Below are positions 1-6,510 of a stretch of 11,409 bases of DNA, one piece after another. Source of the stretch: an uncultured Angelakisella sp. Lineage in GTDB: Bacteria > Bacillota > Clostridia > Oscillospirales > Ruminococcaceae. The notes beneath the pieces were generated by a model. The model saw only the letters and a program-made list of their open reading frames with translations, searched no databases and had not been told where the DNA came from. Position numbers and translations under genes: made by a program. The stretch lies in NCBI GenBank assembly GCA_937914895.1, contig CALGIL010000259.1:1-11409 (forward strand). Reading direction: 5' to 3'. Each line of letters begins with the position of its first letter. Position 1 is the first letter of the stretch.

Positions 1-75
1 ATGCTGGTGTATCAGATTAAAAAATTCATCGGCCGCATAGCCGCCGATGAATTTTTTAATCTGATACACCAGCAT
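1..75. repeat. 75-bp near-perfect palindrome at window edge
   Basis: Positions 1-33 are the exact reverse complement of 43-75, with a 9-nt spacer (34-42) that itself pairs at two positions. It lies inside ackA. Read on the minus strand, the protein is normal up to the ...FIGGYAA segment and then continues into the complement of what was just read (DEFFNLIHQH), which does not resemble acetate kinase. The plus strand of the outer arm encodes MLVYQIKKFIG, the same peptide as the gene itself. The outer arm starts exactly at base 1. This fits a fold-back joined at a contig end better than a biological element (inference). Confidence 0.9.
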
Positions 76-975
76 ATCCAGGGTCAGACGGGCGCGGGCG
101 TTGCCCTGCTGGGCCGCGGCCTGCAGGTCGCGGCAGTCGCTGCCAATGCCGGACAGCCCCAAAAAGCCGGACTGCTTATTCATCAGGTCGGACATCTGGT
201 CGGGGGTCAGACCCTCCTTGTTCATGATGTAGGTGACCACCGAGGGGTCGATGCCGCCGCAGCGGGTGCCCATAATAAAGCCGTCCAACGGGGTAAAGCC
301 CATGGAGGTATCCACCACCCTGCCGTCCTGAATGGCGGCGATGGAGGAGCCGTTGCCCAGGTGGCAGGTGATGAGGTTATGTACGCCGCCGGTCAGCTCC
401 GCAAACCGGTGGGAGACAAAGCGGTGGCTGGTGCCGTGAAAGCCATAGCGGCGGATGGAATATTTTTCGTAATACTCGTAAGGCAGGCCAAACATAAAGG
501 CCTTGGGGGGCATGGTCTGGTGGAAGGAGGTGTCAAACACCGCCACCATGGGCAGCTGCTGGCCAAAGACCTCCCGGCAGGCGCGCATGGCCACCGCCTG
601 GGGGGGATTATGGAGGGGGCCCAGCTCCGACAGCGCCTCCACGGTGGAAATCAGCTTTTCGTCCACCACCGAGGAGACCTTGTAAATCTCGCCGCCGTGG
701 AGCACCCGGTGGCCGATGGCGGAAATTTCGCCGATGTCGTCCAGCACCTTGCCCTCGCCGGAGGTCAGTACCTTCACCAACTCCATGAATGCCTCTTTGT
801 GGGTGGGAAAGTCCACGTTGTATTCCACCGCGCGGCCGTCGGCGGTTTTGTGGCCGATTTTGCCGTCCACACCGATGCGCTCACAGTTGCCCTTTGCCAA
901 AACAGACTCGTCCGCCATATCAAACAGCTGATATTTGAGGGACGAGCTGCCCGCGTTGATGACCAGTACTTTCAT
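1..975 (-). CDS. ackA: Acetate kinase, 3' end missing (partial)
   Basis: Acetate kinase interconverts acetate + ATP and acetyl phosphate + ADP in the cytoplasm, normally with phosphotransacetylase in fermentative ATP formation. Translation from 975 begins MKVLVINAGSSS, the family's N-terminal nucleotide-fold motif (N7). Further motifs are GHRVLHGG (R90), HNPPQ near 122, FDTSFH (D148), GFHGTSH (H180), HLGNGSS near 205-211 and GTRCGGIDP (R238); the Arg, Asp and His positions match the known catalytic residues. The start has a good ribosome binding site, AGAGGAG, 7 nt upstream. The family is about 400 residues long; only about 314 authentic codons are present. The last ~10 codons before the edge (below about position 31) come from the palindrome and should not be trusted. 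It is transcribed away from the tmcAL unit. No pta is visible. Identification is very secure; the 3' end is not. Confidence 0.96.
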   Translation of the reverse strand, partial: MKVLVINAGSSSLKYQLFDMADESVLAKGNCERIGVDGKIGHKTADGRAVEYNVDFPTHKEAFMELVKVLTSGEGKVLDDIGEISAIGHRVLHGGEIYKVSSVVDEKLISTVEALSELGPLHNPPQAVAMRACREVFGQQLPMVAVFDTSFHQTMPPKAFMFGLPYEYYEKYSIRRYGFHGTSHRFVSHRFAELTGGVHNLITCHLGNGSSIAAIQDGRVVDTSMGFTPLDGFIMGTRCGGIDPSVVTYIMNKEGLTPDQMSDLMNKQSGFLGLSGIGSDCRDLQAAAQQGNARARLTLDMLVYQIKKFIGGYAADEFFNLIHQH

Positions 976-1003
976 TTTTGTGCTCCTCTTTGTTTTTATT
1001 GGA

Positions 1004-1032
1004 TTGACAGATGCCCATACCTTTTCTATGAT
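1004..1032 (+). promoter_or_regulatory. Sigma-A promoter for small ORF-tmcAL
   Basis: TTGACA at 1004-1009 is a consensus -35 box. Exactly 17 nt later, TATGAT at 1027-1032 is a 5/6 match to the -10 consensus. The next gene start (1072, ribosome binding site AAGGAGG at 1055-1061) lies about 30 nt past the expected transcription start. This is one of the clearest promoters in the window. Confidence 0.75.
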
Positions 1033-1041
1033 AGTATAACA
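1033..1041 (-). promoter_or_regulatory. Extended -10 promoter of ackA
   Basis: On the minus strand this reads TGTTATACT: a TATACT -10 box with the TGn extension. No good -35 hexamer stands 16-18 nt upstream, as can occur with extended -10 promoters. It would give a leader of roughly 50 nt before the ackA start at 975. It abuts the -10 box of the divergent promoter at 1027-1032, so the two probably compete for polymerase (inference). Confidence 0.5.
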
Positions 1042-1071
1042 AAAGGCAAAATGCAAGGAGGAAACGGCAGG

Positions 1072-1247
1072 ATGTCCCACCCTTCGACCCAGCCCCCACT
1101 CCCTTTGGGCTGGACGACCTGTACGGGGGAATCATCCGGCCCAACAAGGCCTTGGTAAGCCGGGAAGTGTATGAAGCAAAAGCGGACAAGTGGCACAAAA
1201 AGCGGCCCCGCACCACCGTGGTGCCCTGGGGGCAGGAGGAAGCATGA
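1072..1247 (+). pseudogene. Small ORF (~58-59 aa), apparently frameshifted, overlapping tmcAL
   Basis: I do not recognise this protein. A strong ribosome binding site (AAGGAGG, 1055-1061) precedes ATG 1072, but that frame closes at 1158 after 28 unconvincing codons. The neighbouring frame, open from 1035 to a TGA at 1245-1247, gives a well-behaved hydrophilic sequence (FGLDDLYGG, RPNKALVSREVYEAKADKW, RTTVVPWGQEEA) but has no ATG, GTG or TTG near its beginning. One extra C in the CCC run near 1079-1081 would join the ATG to this frame and give MSHPFDPAPTPFGLDD and onward. Its TGA overlaps the tmcAL ATG (ATGA at 1244-1247), the usual sign of translational coupling. So it is a real short gene carrying either a sequencing error or a genuine single-base deletion (inference). 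Charged, with no membrane segment. Confidence 0.5.
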
Positions 1248-2464
1248 CAGAGCAGCCCATGAAAATTACCGGTATTATTGCGGAATACAACCCCTTCCAT
1301 AACGGGCACCAATGGCAGATTTTGGAGGCCCGGCGCCGCGGCGCCACCCATGTGGTGGCGGTAATGGGTGGGGATTTTTTGCAGCGGGGCGCCCCGGCGC
1401 TCATGGACAAGCGGCTCCGGGCCGCCGCGGCCCTGGCCGGCGGGGCGGACCTGGTGCTGGAGCTGCCCCTGCCCTACGCCTGCGCCACCGCCCAGCGCTT
1501 TGCCTTTGGGGGGGTGTCCCTGCTGGGGGCCCTGGGCTGTGTGGACGCCCTGTCCTTCGGCAGCGAATGCGGCGACCTGGACGCCCTTTCCGCGGCGGCG
1601 GCGGCCCTGGAGGACCCCGGCCTTGCCGGAGCGCTGGCCCCCTTTCTTGACAAGGGGATGACCTTTGCGGCCGCCCGGCAGCAGGCGGTGGCCCGGCTGG
1701 CGGGGCCGGAGGTGGGGGCTCTGCTGGAGCACCCCAACAACACTCTGGCGGTGGAATACCTGTGCCAGCTGGCCCGGCTGGGTGGAGCCATGGTCCCCGA
1801 GACGGTGCGCCGCCGCGGCGCGGACCATCACCAGGCCGCCCCGGGGGAGGGGCGGCTGGCGTCGGCCACCAGCCTGCGCACCCTGGCCCAGCGGGGGGAC
1901 TGGCAGGGGCTGTCCCCTTACATGCCCGGGGACAGCCACCGCCTGCTGGCTCGGGCCGCGTCGGAGGGATTGCAGGCGGACCCCGTCCGGATGGAGCTGC
2001 CCCTGCTGGGCAGACTGCGCGCCATGACCCCGGAGGATTTTTCCAGGCTTCCTGATTTATCCGAAGGGCTGGAAAACCGCATCTATGACGCGGTGCGGAC
2101 CGAGACCACAGTGGAGGGCATCCTGCAAAAAGCCAAGACCAAGCGGTACACCCTGGCCCGCATCCGGCGGATTCTGCTGGCGGCCTGGCTGGGGCTGGAG
2201 GAGGGGATGAACAGCCAGCCGCCCCCCTATCTGCGGGTGCTGGCCCTAAACCGTCGGGGCACACAGGTGCTGGCCCGGGCCAAGACCACCGCCGTCCTGC
2301 CCCTGTCCCACTCCCTGGCGCAGCTGCAGCAAAGCGGGGACCATGCCGGGTGGCTGGCGCCCCTGGAGGCCCGCAGCGTGGACCTGTTCCATCTGCTGAC
2401 CCCGAAGGTGCAGCCCTGCGGCCTGGACTATACCGCCGGTGTGGTCAGAACGGAATACAATTAG
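1244..2464 (+). CDS. tmcAL: tRNA(Met) cytidine acetate ligase TmcAL
   Basis: TmcAL (YlbM family) activates acetate with ATP and acetylates the wobble cytidine C34 of elongator tRNA-Met, which secures AUG decoding. The 406-residue product matches the usual size of about 400. The nucleotidyltransferase fold is marked by EYNPFHNGH (HxGH at residues 19-22), then MGGDFLQRG, LVLELP and SFGSECGD. The middle region has HPNNTLAVEYL and the SATSLR motif, and the C-terminal half has the typical KRYTLARIRRILL helix. Start choice: ATG 1244 has AGGAGGA just upstream and overlaps the stop of the preceding ORF. ATG 1259 (MKITGII) resembles the start of many homologues but lacks a ribosome binding site. The last codons and stop (EYN, TAG) lie inside an intergenic repeat copy (2452-2496). 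It uses acetate as substrate and sits back to back with acetate kinase. Confidence 0.93.
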   Translation: MTEQPMKITGIIAEYNPFHNGHQWQILEARRRGATHVVAVMGGDFLQRGAPALMDKRLRAAAALAGGADLVLELPLPYACATAQRFAFGGVSLLGALGCVDALSFGSECGDLDALSAAAAALEDPGLAGALAPFLDKGMTFAAARQQAVARLAGPEVGALLEHPNNTLAVEYLCQLARLGGAMVPETVRRRGADHHQAAPGEGRLASATSLRTLAQRGDWQGLSPYMPGDSHRLLARAASEGLQADPVRMELPLLGRLRAMTPEDFSRLPDLSEGLENRIYDAVRTETTVEGILQKAKTKRYTLARIRRILLAAWLGLEEGMNSQPPPYLRVLALNRRGTQVLARAKTTAVLPLSHSLAQLQQSGDHAGWLAPLEARSVDLFHLLTPKVQPCGLDYTAGVVRTEYN

Positions 2465-2496
2465 ATAATATTCGACAAATTTATACAAATTGTAGT
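2452..2496 (+). repeat. AT-rich repeat, copy 1
   Basis: This 45-bp segment matches 2670-2714 at 41 of 45 positions. It starts within the last tmcAL codons and includes the stop. It contains the core TTCGACAAATTTATACAAAT and has a 7-bp terminal inverted pair, TACAATT/AATTGTA. TCGACA followed 18 nt later by TATAGT also gives it a weak promoter-like look. Confidence 0.75.
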
Positions 2497-2555
2497 ATAG
2501 TTTGATTTTGTGGACCGTTGTCTGTCAGGTGGCGCGGGGTGTGAACGCTGTCCTG

Positions 2556-2617
2556 TGGAGGATGCCCGGGGCCGCTTTCCCACCTGCCATGATGTAAGGA
2601 GTGGAAAGCATCCTCCA
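2556..2617 (+). repeat. Inverted repeat / possible RNA hairpin
   Basis: TGGAGGATGC (2556-2565) pairs perfectly with GCATCCTCCA (2608-2617). Inside it, CTTTCCCAC (2575-2583) can pair with GTGGAAAG (2601-2608) with one bulged C. A second GGATGC at 2626-2631 could compete for GCATCC, so two exclusive folds are possible. No U-run follows, so it is not a standard terminator. Confidence 0.45.
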
Positions 2618-2669
2618 TAATACGGGGATGCCCAAGGTTTCTGCCCTACCTGTCATGAGTGGGAAAGAT

Positions 2670-2714
2670 GGAATACAATCAGATAAAATTCGATAAATTT
2701 ATACAAATAGTAGT
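2670..2714 (+). repeat. AT-rich repeat, copy 2
   Basis: It differs from 2452-2496 at four of 45 positions, at a spacing of 218 bp. Here it does not overlap any gene. The similarity continues weakly into the GC-rich GTCAGG segment at 2744, suggesting that a longer unit of about 100 bp was duplicated. Confidence 0.75.
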
Positions 2715-2805
2715 TTACCTCGACTTGGGCAGACCTATCACTCGTCAGGCGGTGCGAAAAATGAGAAGCCCCCGCTGCGACGGGGAAACGGGCAATCGCT
2801 TTTAG

Positions 2806-2910
2806 CATATTGTATAATTCGACAAAACAATACAAATAGGACACTGGTTTTCCACAGCGTCCCTTTTTGTATTATAAGATTCGTTATATTTCGACAAATT
2901 ATACACAACG
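2806..2910 (+). repeat. Degenerate copies 3 and 4 of the AT-rich repeat
   Basis: TTCGACAAAACAATACAAATAG at 2818-2839 and TTCGACAAATTATACACAA at 2890-2908 share the core of copies 1 and 2 but diverge outside it. The first lies in a TATTGT/ACAATA inverted pair (2808-2813, 2827-2832). Both are weaker than copies 1 and 2, and their membership of the same family is inference. Confidence 0.45.
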
Positions 2911-2958
2911 TAATAATCGGGAGCGGCTGCTGAACGAAATGCCCGCACAGAAGGACAC

Positions 2959-3013
2959 AAAAAAGCCCCCACCCGGCGCTGTTACAACGCCGCGGCGGGG
3001 GTTTTGTATTTTT
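2959..3013 (-). terminator. Rho-independent terminator, probably bidirectional
   Basis: CCCCC (2966-2970) pairs with GGGGG (2997-3001), continuing through an imperfect GC stem to GGCG/CGCC (2975-2978, 2988-2991). On the minus strand the stem ends in six T residues (complement of A2959-2964), suiting the end of the nine-gene operon, whose last stop is at 3038. On the plus strand the run TTTTGTATTTTT would also stop transcripts coming from tmcAL. Confidence 0.85.
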
Positions 3014-3037
3014 GTGGAATGTCTGCCGCCGCCCTGC

Positions 3038-3604
3038 TCAGAGATTGGACAGCAACGCCATGCACTTGTCCGGCTCCGGGGCAAAAAGGCCGACCACCGG
3101 CACCTGTTCGGCAAGGCCCGCCTCCTCCAGCATCCTGCCCAGCTGGTCCATAAAAATGCCCTGGGCCCCTGCCAGATGACAACTGGCCAGGGCTTCGGCC
3201 AGGTCGGTGCGGCCGCCAAAGCTGCCGTACCAGTCCCCGCGGGAGGTATAGTCCACCCCGCAGCTGGGGCTGCCATCGATGCCCACTACCCCCAGCAGCG
3301 TAAAGCGCTGGGGATGGGCCAGATATTCCCGCATTTGCAGCAGCACCGGCGCCAGCAGCCGGCGGCAGTGGTCCCGAAAGAAGGGGTTGTCAAACTGGTC
3401 GCTTACGTGGCCCCACCGCCGGGCGCCGTACAGGGTAAATTCGGGGCAGGGCAGCTGGACCAGCTGCACCCCCCGCTCCAGGGCCGTCCCCACAAAGCGG
3501 CGGCGCAGCGCCTCCTCGGCAGCCATTTCTTCCTCCCGGTACAGCACCACCTTGGCGGCGGTATTCAGAATGCAGTGGGCCACAAAAATAATGGGCTGTG
3601 CCAT
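3038..3604 (-). CDS. TudS/DUF523-related putative desulfidase
   Basis: This 188-residue protein resembles the TudS (DUF523) family. Characterised TudS enzymes use a [4Fe-4S] cluster held by three cysteines to remove sulfur from thiouracil, giving uracil and sulfide. The three expected cysteines are visible: C11 in AHCILN, C53 in LPCPE and C115 in GSPSCGV. Other features are YGARRWGHV (59-67), a following QFD, and GVVGIDGSPSCG. It is somewhat longer than classical DUF523 proteins and, from memory, fits the clostridial subfamily that NCBI names 'CD3072 family TudS-related putative desulfidase'. It is the last gene of the operon: it starts 4 nt after the MFS stop, with AGGAAGGAG inside the end of that gene, and the terminator lies just beyond it. 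The cofactor and thiobase substrate are inferred from family and context. No signal peptide or membrane segment, so cytoplasmic. Confidence 0.8.
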   Translation of the reverse strand: MAQPIIFVAHCILNTAAKVVLYREEEMAAEEALRRRFVGTALERGVQLVQLPCPEFTLYGARRWGHVSDQFDNPFFRDHCRRLLAPVLLQMREYLAHPQRFTLLGVVGIDGSPSCGVDYTSRGDWYGSFGGRTDLAEALASCHLAGAQGIFMDQLGRMLEEAGLAEQVPVVGLFAPEPDKCMALLSNL

Positions 3605-3608
3605 AAAG

Positions 3609-4871
3609 TTACGCTCCTTCCTGTGTGTGGGTCTCTTTTAGGCGAAAGGTGAGCAGCACGCTGAGGAGGTAGACCACCAGGGCCACCAAAAACATGACGT
3701 TATAGGAAAAACGGGTGGCAATGGCAGCCCCGCCAAAGGAGCTGAGGACATACAGGGGGGCCCCCAGCAGTCCCACAGTGGCGGTGTACACCGGGGTCCG
3801 CTGGTTGCCGGAATAGCGGATGCAGGCCACGCTGTTGGACATGACGACACCCACCACCGCCACCGCCAGCAGCGCGTACATCAGAAAGGAAACGCGGTAG
3901 TCCCGGGACAGGATGGCCAGCAGGGCCGCCGCCGCGCCGCAGCCGCAGGAGCAGCGGAGGATCATCATGGGGCCAAAGCGGTCCCCGATGCGGCCCATGA
4001 CCATGGCCCCCACCATTTTGGCCACCAGGTACACCGTGGACATCATCCCCACAAAGCCGGCGGGCGCCCCCGCCAGATTGTTGGAGACCAGGATGTAGTA
4101 GGGGATGGCAAACTCCGCCGCCCCCACCAGTACCTTGATGACGGTGTAGTTGCGAAAGTTCCGGTTGTCCCGAAGGATCTGGCCCCCAATGACAAAAATC
4201 TCCCGCAGGCGGATCTGCTCCACCACCCGGTCGTCGGTCACCTCTTTGACGCCCACCGACACAACCACCGTGGCAATCAGGGAGGAGATGAGCCCGACCA
4301 GAAACACCTGGCGGAAGTTGAGGGGAAAGGGGAGGGTGGCCAGGGACCGGGTGAGCACCATGGAGGCCAGCACGCCGCTGGCCGACCCCACCATGCTGTA
4401 AGCCCCGTAAAAGGTGCCCACATTCCGGTGGATGGAGGTGCCCACCATCTGGGCGAACAGGGGGCTGGACATTCCGGCGCTGCCGGCGTACAGGGACAGG
4501 GATACAAAAAACATGACAAGGGCCAGATTTTTACTGCCGCTGGCCATGTAGGTGGACAGGTAGATGAGGAAGAACCCCACCCGCTGCAAAAAGCAGATGA
4601 CGACGCTGATCCACTTGGGGCTTTTAGCACGCACCCCAATGACGCCGGACAGCACCGTGGCGCTGTACGAAAGGCCGTAGTGGAGGGCGGAGATCAGGGC
4701 GATGTAAATGGCCTTGTCCGAGTAGGAGGCCACATATACCGGCAGCACGTTCTCCGGCGAAAACAGGGCGAGGGCAAAGGAAAAAAAGAAGGACTCCAGC
4801 AGCAGGCTGATAAAATTGCGCCGGTAAAAGCCCTCCTTTTTTTCATAGATTTCCTGGGGGGCAAGGGCCAT
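3609..4871 (-). CDS. MFS transporter
   Basis: A 420-residue, very hydrophobic protein with about 12 predicted membrane segments. The major facilitator loop signature is present between segments 8 and 9 as GRIGDRFG, with a further basic loop, GVRAKSPKW, between segments 2 and 3. Start choice: ATG 4871 (MALAPQEIYEK) has AGAGGTGG 8-9 nt upstream. The longer frame opens at 4910, but that codon lies inside the 4900-4939 hairpin and has no ribosome binding site. The gene follows ecfT by 82 nt and precedes the desulfidase by 4 nt, so it is probably co-transcribed. The substrate cannot be read from sequence. From context it could export a product base or import a second nucleoside (inference). Confidence 0.85.
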   Translation of the reverse strand: MALAPQEIYEKKEGFYRRNFISLLLESFFFSFALALFSPENVLPVYVASYSDKAIYIALISALHYGLSYSATVLSGVIGVRAKSPKWISVVICFLQRVGFFLIYLSTYMASGSKNLALVMFFVSLSLYAGSAGMSSPLFAQMVGTSIHRNVGTFYGAYSMVGSASGVLASMVLTRSLATLPFPLNFRQVFLVGLISSLIATVVVSVGVKEVTDDRVVEQIRLREIFVIGGQILRDNRNFRNYTVIKVLVGAAEFAIPYYILVSNNLAGAPAGFVGMMSTVYLVAKMVGAMVMGRIGDRFGPMMILRCSCGCGAAAALLAILSRDYRVSFLMYALLAVAVVGVVMSNSVACIRYSGNQRTPVYTATVGLLGAPLYVLSSFGGAAIATRFSYNVMFLVALVVYLLSVLLTFRLKETHTQEGA

Positions 4872-4899
4872 CAAAATCCACCTCTTTGGGCCGACAGCA

Positions 4900-4939
4900 A
4901 AGGGAGGCATCCAGGGCCTGGCCCTTTCATGCCTCCCTT
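4900..4939 (-). terminator. Hairpin between ecfT and MFS gene (attenuator-like)
   Basis: An 11-bp perfect stem, AAGGGAGGCAT (4900-4910) with ATGCCTCCCTT (4929-4939), plus an inner AGGGCC/GGCCCT pair (4913-4918, 4920-4925). On the minus strand it is followed only by TTTGCT, a weak U-tract. It lies 14 nt past the ecfT stop and about 28 nt before the MFS start. It may reduce read-through or protect the upstream mRNA end rather than terminate fully (inference). Confidence 0.5.
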
Positions 4940-4953
4940 GCCGCCGGCACGGA

Positions 4954-5763
4954 TTATCGAATGTTGGACAAAAACGGGGGGATGACCTGGAAGGCGGCCA
5001 GCAGCTTGTACAGGATGGACGCCGCAGACAGGGCGATGCCCAGGGTCTTGACCAGGCCGTCCCAGCGGGAAGGGGTCAGCTCCCGGTAGACGGTCTTTTG
5101 GGCGGTGGAGTTAAAGCCCTTGGTATCCATGGCGATGGCCTGGTCCTGCACCTTGATGATGGAGTTGGCCACCACCGGCACCATAATGGGCACAAACGCC
5201 TTAAAGCGCTGGATCAGGTTGCCGTCGGTCTGCAGGCCCCGGGCGCACTGGGCGTCCCGGATCTGCTCCATGTCCTTGCTCAGCAGGGTGATCACCTGAA
5301 AGGAATCGATGAAGGTGAACACGAAGTGATAGGGGATACCCGCATGGCACATGGTAGCGGCCAGGTCGGCGGTGTCAATGGTGAGGAACAGCAGGAACAG
5401 TGCGCACATCAGGGGGGCCACCCGCAAAAAGAAGAAGGAGGCATGGGCAAAGCCCTTGGCGTAATAGGGAATGCCCGCCACATGGAACAGCACGGGATCG
5501 ACGGCCGGGTCGATGGTGGGCGCCATGGTCCCATACATGCCGTACATGGACACAAACAGCACCAGCATGGTGACCAGCATGAATTTAAACAGGGTGGTTT
5601 GCTTTTCGCGGACGATCATGACGACGCTGACCAGGATAAGCCCGATGGAATACTGATAATTTTCGAAAAAAATCACCGAAAGAATCAGTCCCAAGGACAG
5701 CCACAGCTTGGGTGCCGGCGTCAACCTCTTCAGAAAGGTGGGAAAATTCCGTTCTTGCAGCAT
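4954..5763 (-). CDS. ecfT: ECF transporter transmembrane component EcfT
   Basis: EcfT is the membrane scaffold that couples the two ATPases to the substrate-binding S subunit in energy-coupling factor importers. The 269-residue protein has a hydrophobic N-terminal half (about 22-155, four to five membrane segments) and then the long cytoplasmic coupling-helix region. The first coupling motif is present as CARG (173-176). The second, usually another Ala-Arg-Gly, reads DTKGF (213-217), so arginine is replaced by lysine. A final hydrophobic stretch lies near 239-262. Start 5763 has GAGGAAA about 7 nt upstream. It follows the S gene by 59 nt and is followed by a hairpin and the MFS gene. The adjacent S and A genes show a dedicated rather than shared ECF module. 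Confidence 0.88.
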   Translation of the reverse strand: MLQERNFPTFLKRLTPAPKLWLSLGLILSVIFFENYQYSIGLILVSVVMIVREKQTTLFKFMLVTMLVLFVSMYGMYGTMAPTIDPAVDPVLFHVAGIPYYAKGFAHASFFFLRVAPLMCALFLLFLTIDTADLAATMCHAGIPYHFVFTFIDSFQVITLLSKDMEQIRDAQCARGLQTDGNLIQRFKAFVPIMVPVVANSIIKVQDQAIAMDTKGFNSTAQKTVYRELTPSRWDGLVKTLGIALSAASILYKLLAAFQVIPPFLSNIR

Positions 5764-5822
5764 GATTGTTTCCTCAATTCAAATCTTGATGTGCCGGCGC
5801 CGGGGGCGGGGCAGGGGGGTCC

Positions 5823-6431
5823 TCAGGCCTCCTTTTTGGCGGAGCCGGACAGGGTCTGCAGGTTGGCCGGCAGCTTGCGCAGCACCACCCAGGCCACCAG
5901 GCAGGCAATGCCCTTGTCAATGAGGTTGACCGGGATGCGGGCCAGGAAGGCGGCGCCCATAAGGTCGTTGCCCAGGGCCTGCAGGCCGGCGATCATCAGG
6001 TTGGTGCCCACGTTGCCGTCCACGCCGCCATAGACCACCATGGCGATGGGGGAACCGATGATGGCGTTCCACAGGGCCACCAGCACCGTTGCAATAAGGA
6101 CGTGGGGGATGGTGGAGAATTTTTTGTACCGGGCCATGTAGCCCACAATAAGGCCGGAACCGATGTTGCACAGGGCAAAGAGCGAGCCCATGATGTTGCC
6201 CTTCATCAGGGCGCTGATGATGTTGTACAGGGCGCCGGAGGTGGCCCCCACCCAGGGACCCATGATGGCGGCGACAATAATGGTGCCGATGGAATCCAGA
6301 TAGATGGGCAGTCCCAGGCTGCTGGCGATGGTGCCGCCCACGTAGTTGATGGCCACACCCAGGGGGATCATAATTGCGACGTAAGTACTGCGCAGTCTGC
6401 CTTTTGAAGAATCAACGGATTGCATTGCCAT
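5823..6431 (-). CDS. ECF transporter S component (substrate-binding subunit)
   Basis: The S component is the membrane protein that binds the substrate and docks on EcfA-EcfA'-EcfT. The product is 202 residues with about six membrane segments. The segment LPIYLDSIGTIIVAAIMGPW (43-62), followed by GATSGALYN, is typical of one branch of S components, and small-residue-rich helices occur throughout. Start choice: ATG 6431 with GAGGAG at 6441-6446. The frame stays open 33 codons further, but that part is unlike the family and lies in the gap after the ATPase gene. From memory it resembles the family NCBI calls 'CD3073 family putative ECF transporter S component', named after a gene numbered next to the TudS-related CD3072 in Clostridioides difficile. 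The substrate is unproven; the phosphorylases and deoC point to a nucleoside (inference). Confidence 0.83.
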   Translation of the reverse strand: MAMQSVDSSKGRLRSTYVAIMIPLGVAINYVGGTIASSLGLPIYLDSIGTIIVAAIMGPWVGATSGALYNIISALMKGNIMGSLFALCNIGSGLIVGYMARYKKFSTIPHVLIATVLVALWNAIIGSPIAMVVYGGVDGNVGTNLMIAGLQALGNDLMGAAFLARIPVNLIDKGIACLVAWVVLRKLPANLQTLSGSAKKEA

Positions 6432-6510
6432 GGGTTTTTCCTCCTCAATTTTTTTCCTTATTGAACACACCCGCGGCGGGTGCGCTGCCGAAAGGGAAGG
6501 GGCGCTGCCG

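Larger units (their letters stand above)
2465..3037. other. Gene-free repeat-rich intergenic region
   Basis: No ORF here has a good ribosome binding site or recognisable product. The short minus-strand frames over the AT-rich repeats give similar low-complexity peptides (YKFVEYYLIVF-like) simply because the DNA is repeated. Contents: AT-rich cores TTCGAYAAA at 2471, 2689, 2818 and 2890; a related GC-rich segment (GTCAGGYGGYGCG) at 2524 and 2744, at nearly the same offset (72 and 74 nt) from copies 1 and 2; an imperfect direct repeat pair starting GGATGCCC at 2560 and 2626; a hairpin at 2556-2617; and the terminator at 2959-3013. It could be a cluster of intergenic repeat elements or a structured RNA. 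Confidence 0.6.

Noticed and set aside
1..1158. Long plus-strand ORF covering the ackA region
   Set aside because: It is the complement of acetate kinase. Its protein is a Gly/His/Ala-rich antisense product with no family resemblance, and it opens only because of the palindrome at the edge.
2653..2844. Short minus-strand ORF of 63 codons in the repeat region
   Set aside because: No ribosome binding site. Its peptide resembles a neighbouring frame only because the underlying DNA is repeated.
2899..2907. TTATACACA, a perfect DnaA-box match, with TTATACAAA and TTTTCCACA near-matches nearby
   Set aside because: There is only one exact match, no dnaA/dnaN context and no ordered array. The near-matches are part of the AT-rich repeat family, so an origin is not supported.
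2452..2910. CRISPR array
   Set aside because: The repeats are few, unevenly spaced (218, 129 and 72 bp) and degenerate, with no cas genes.
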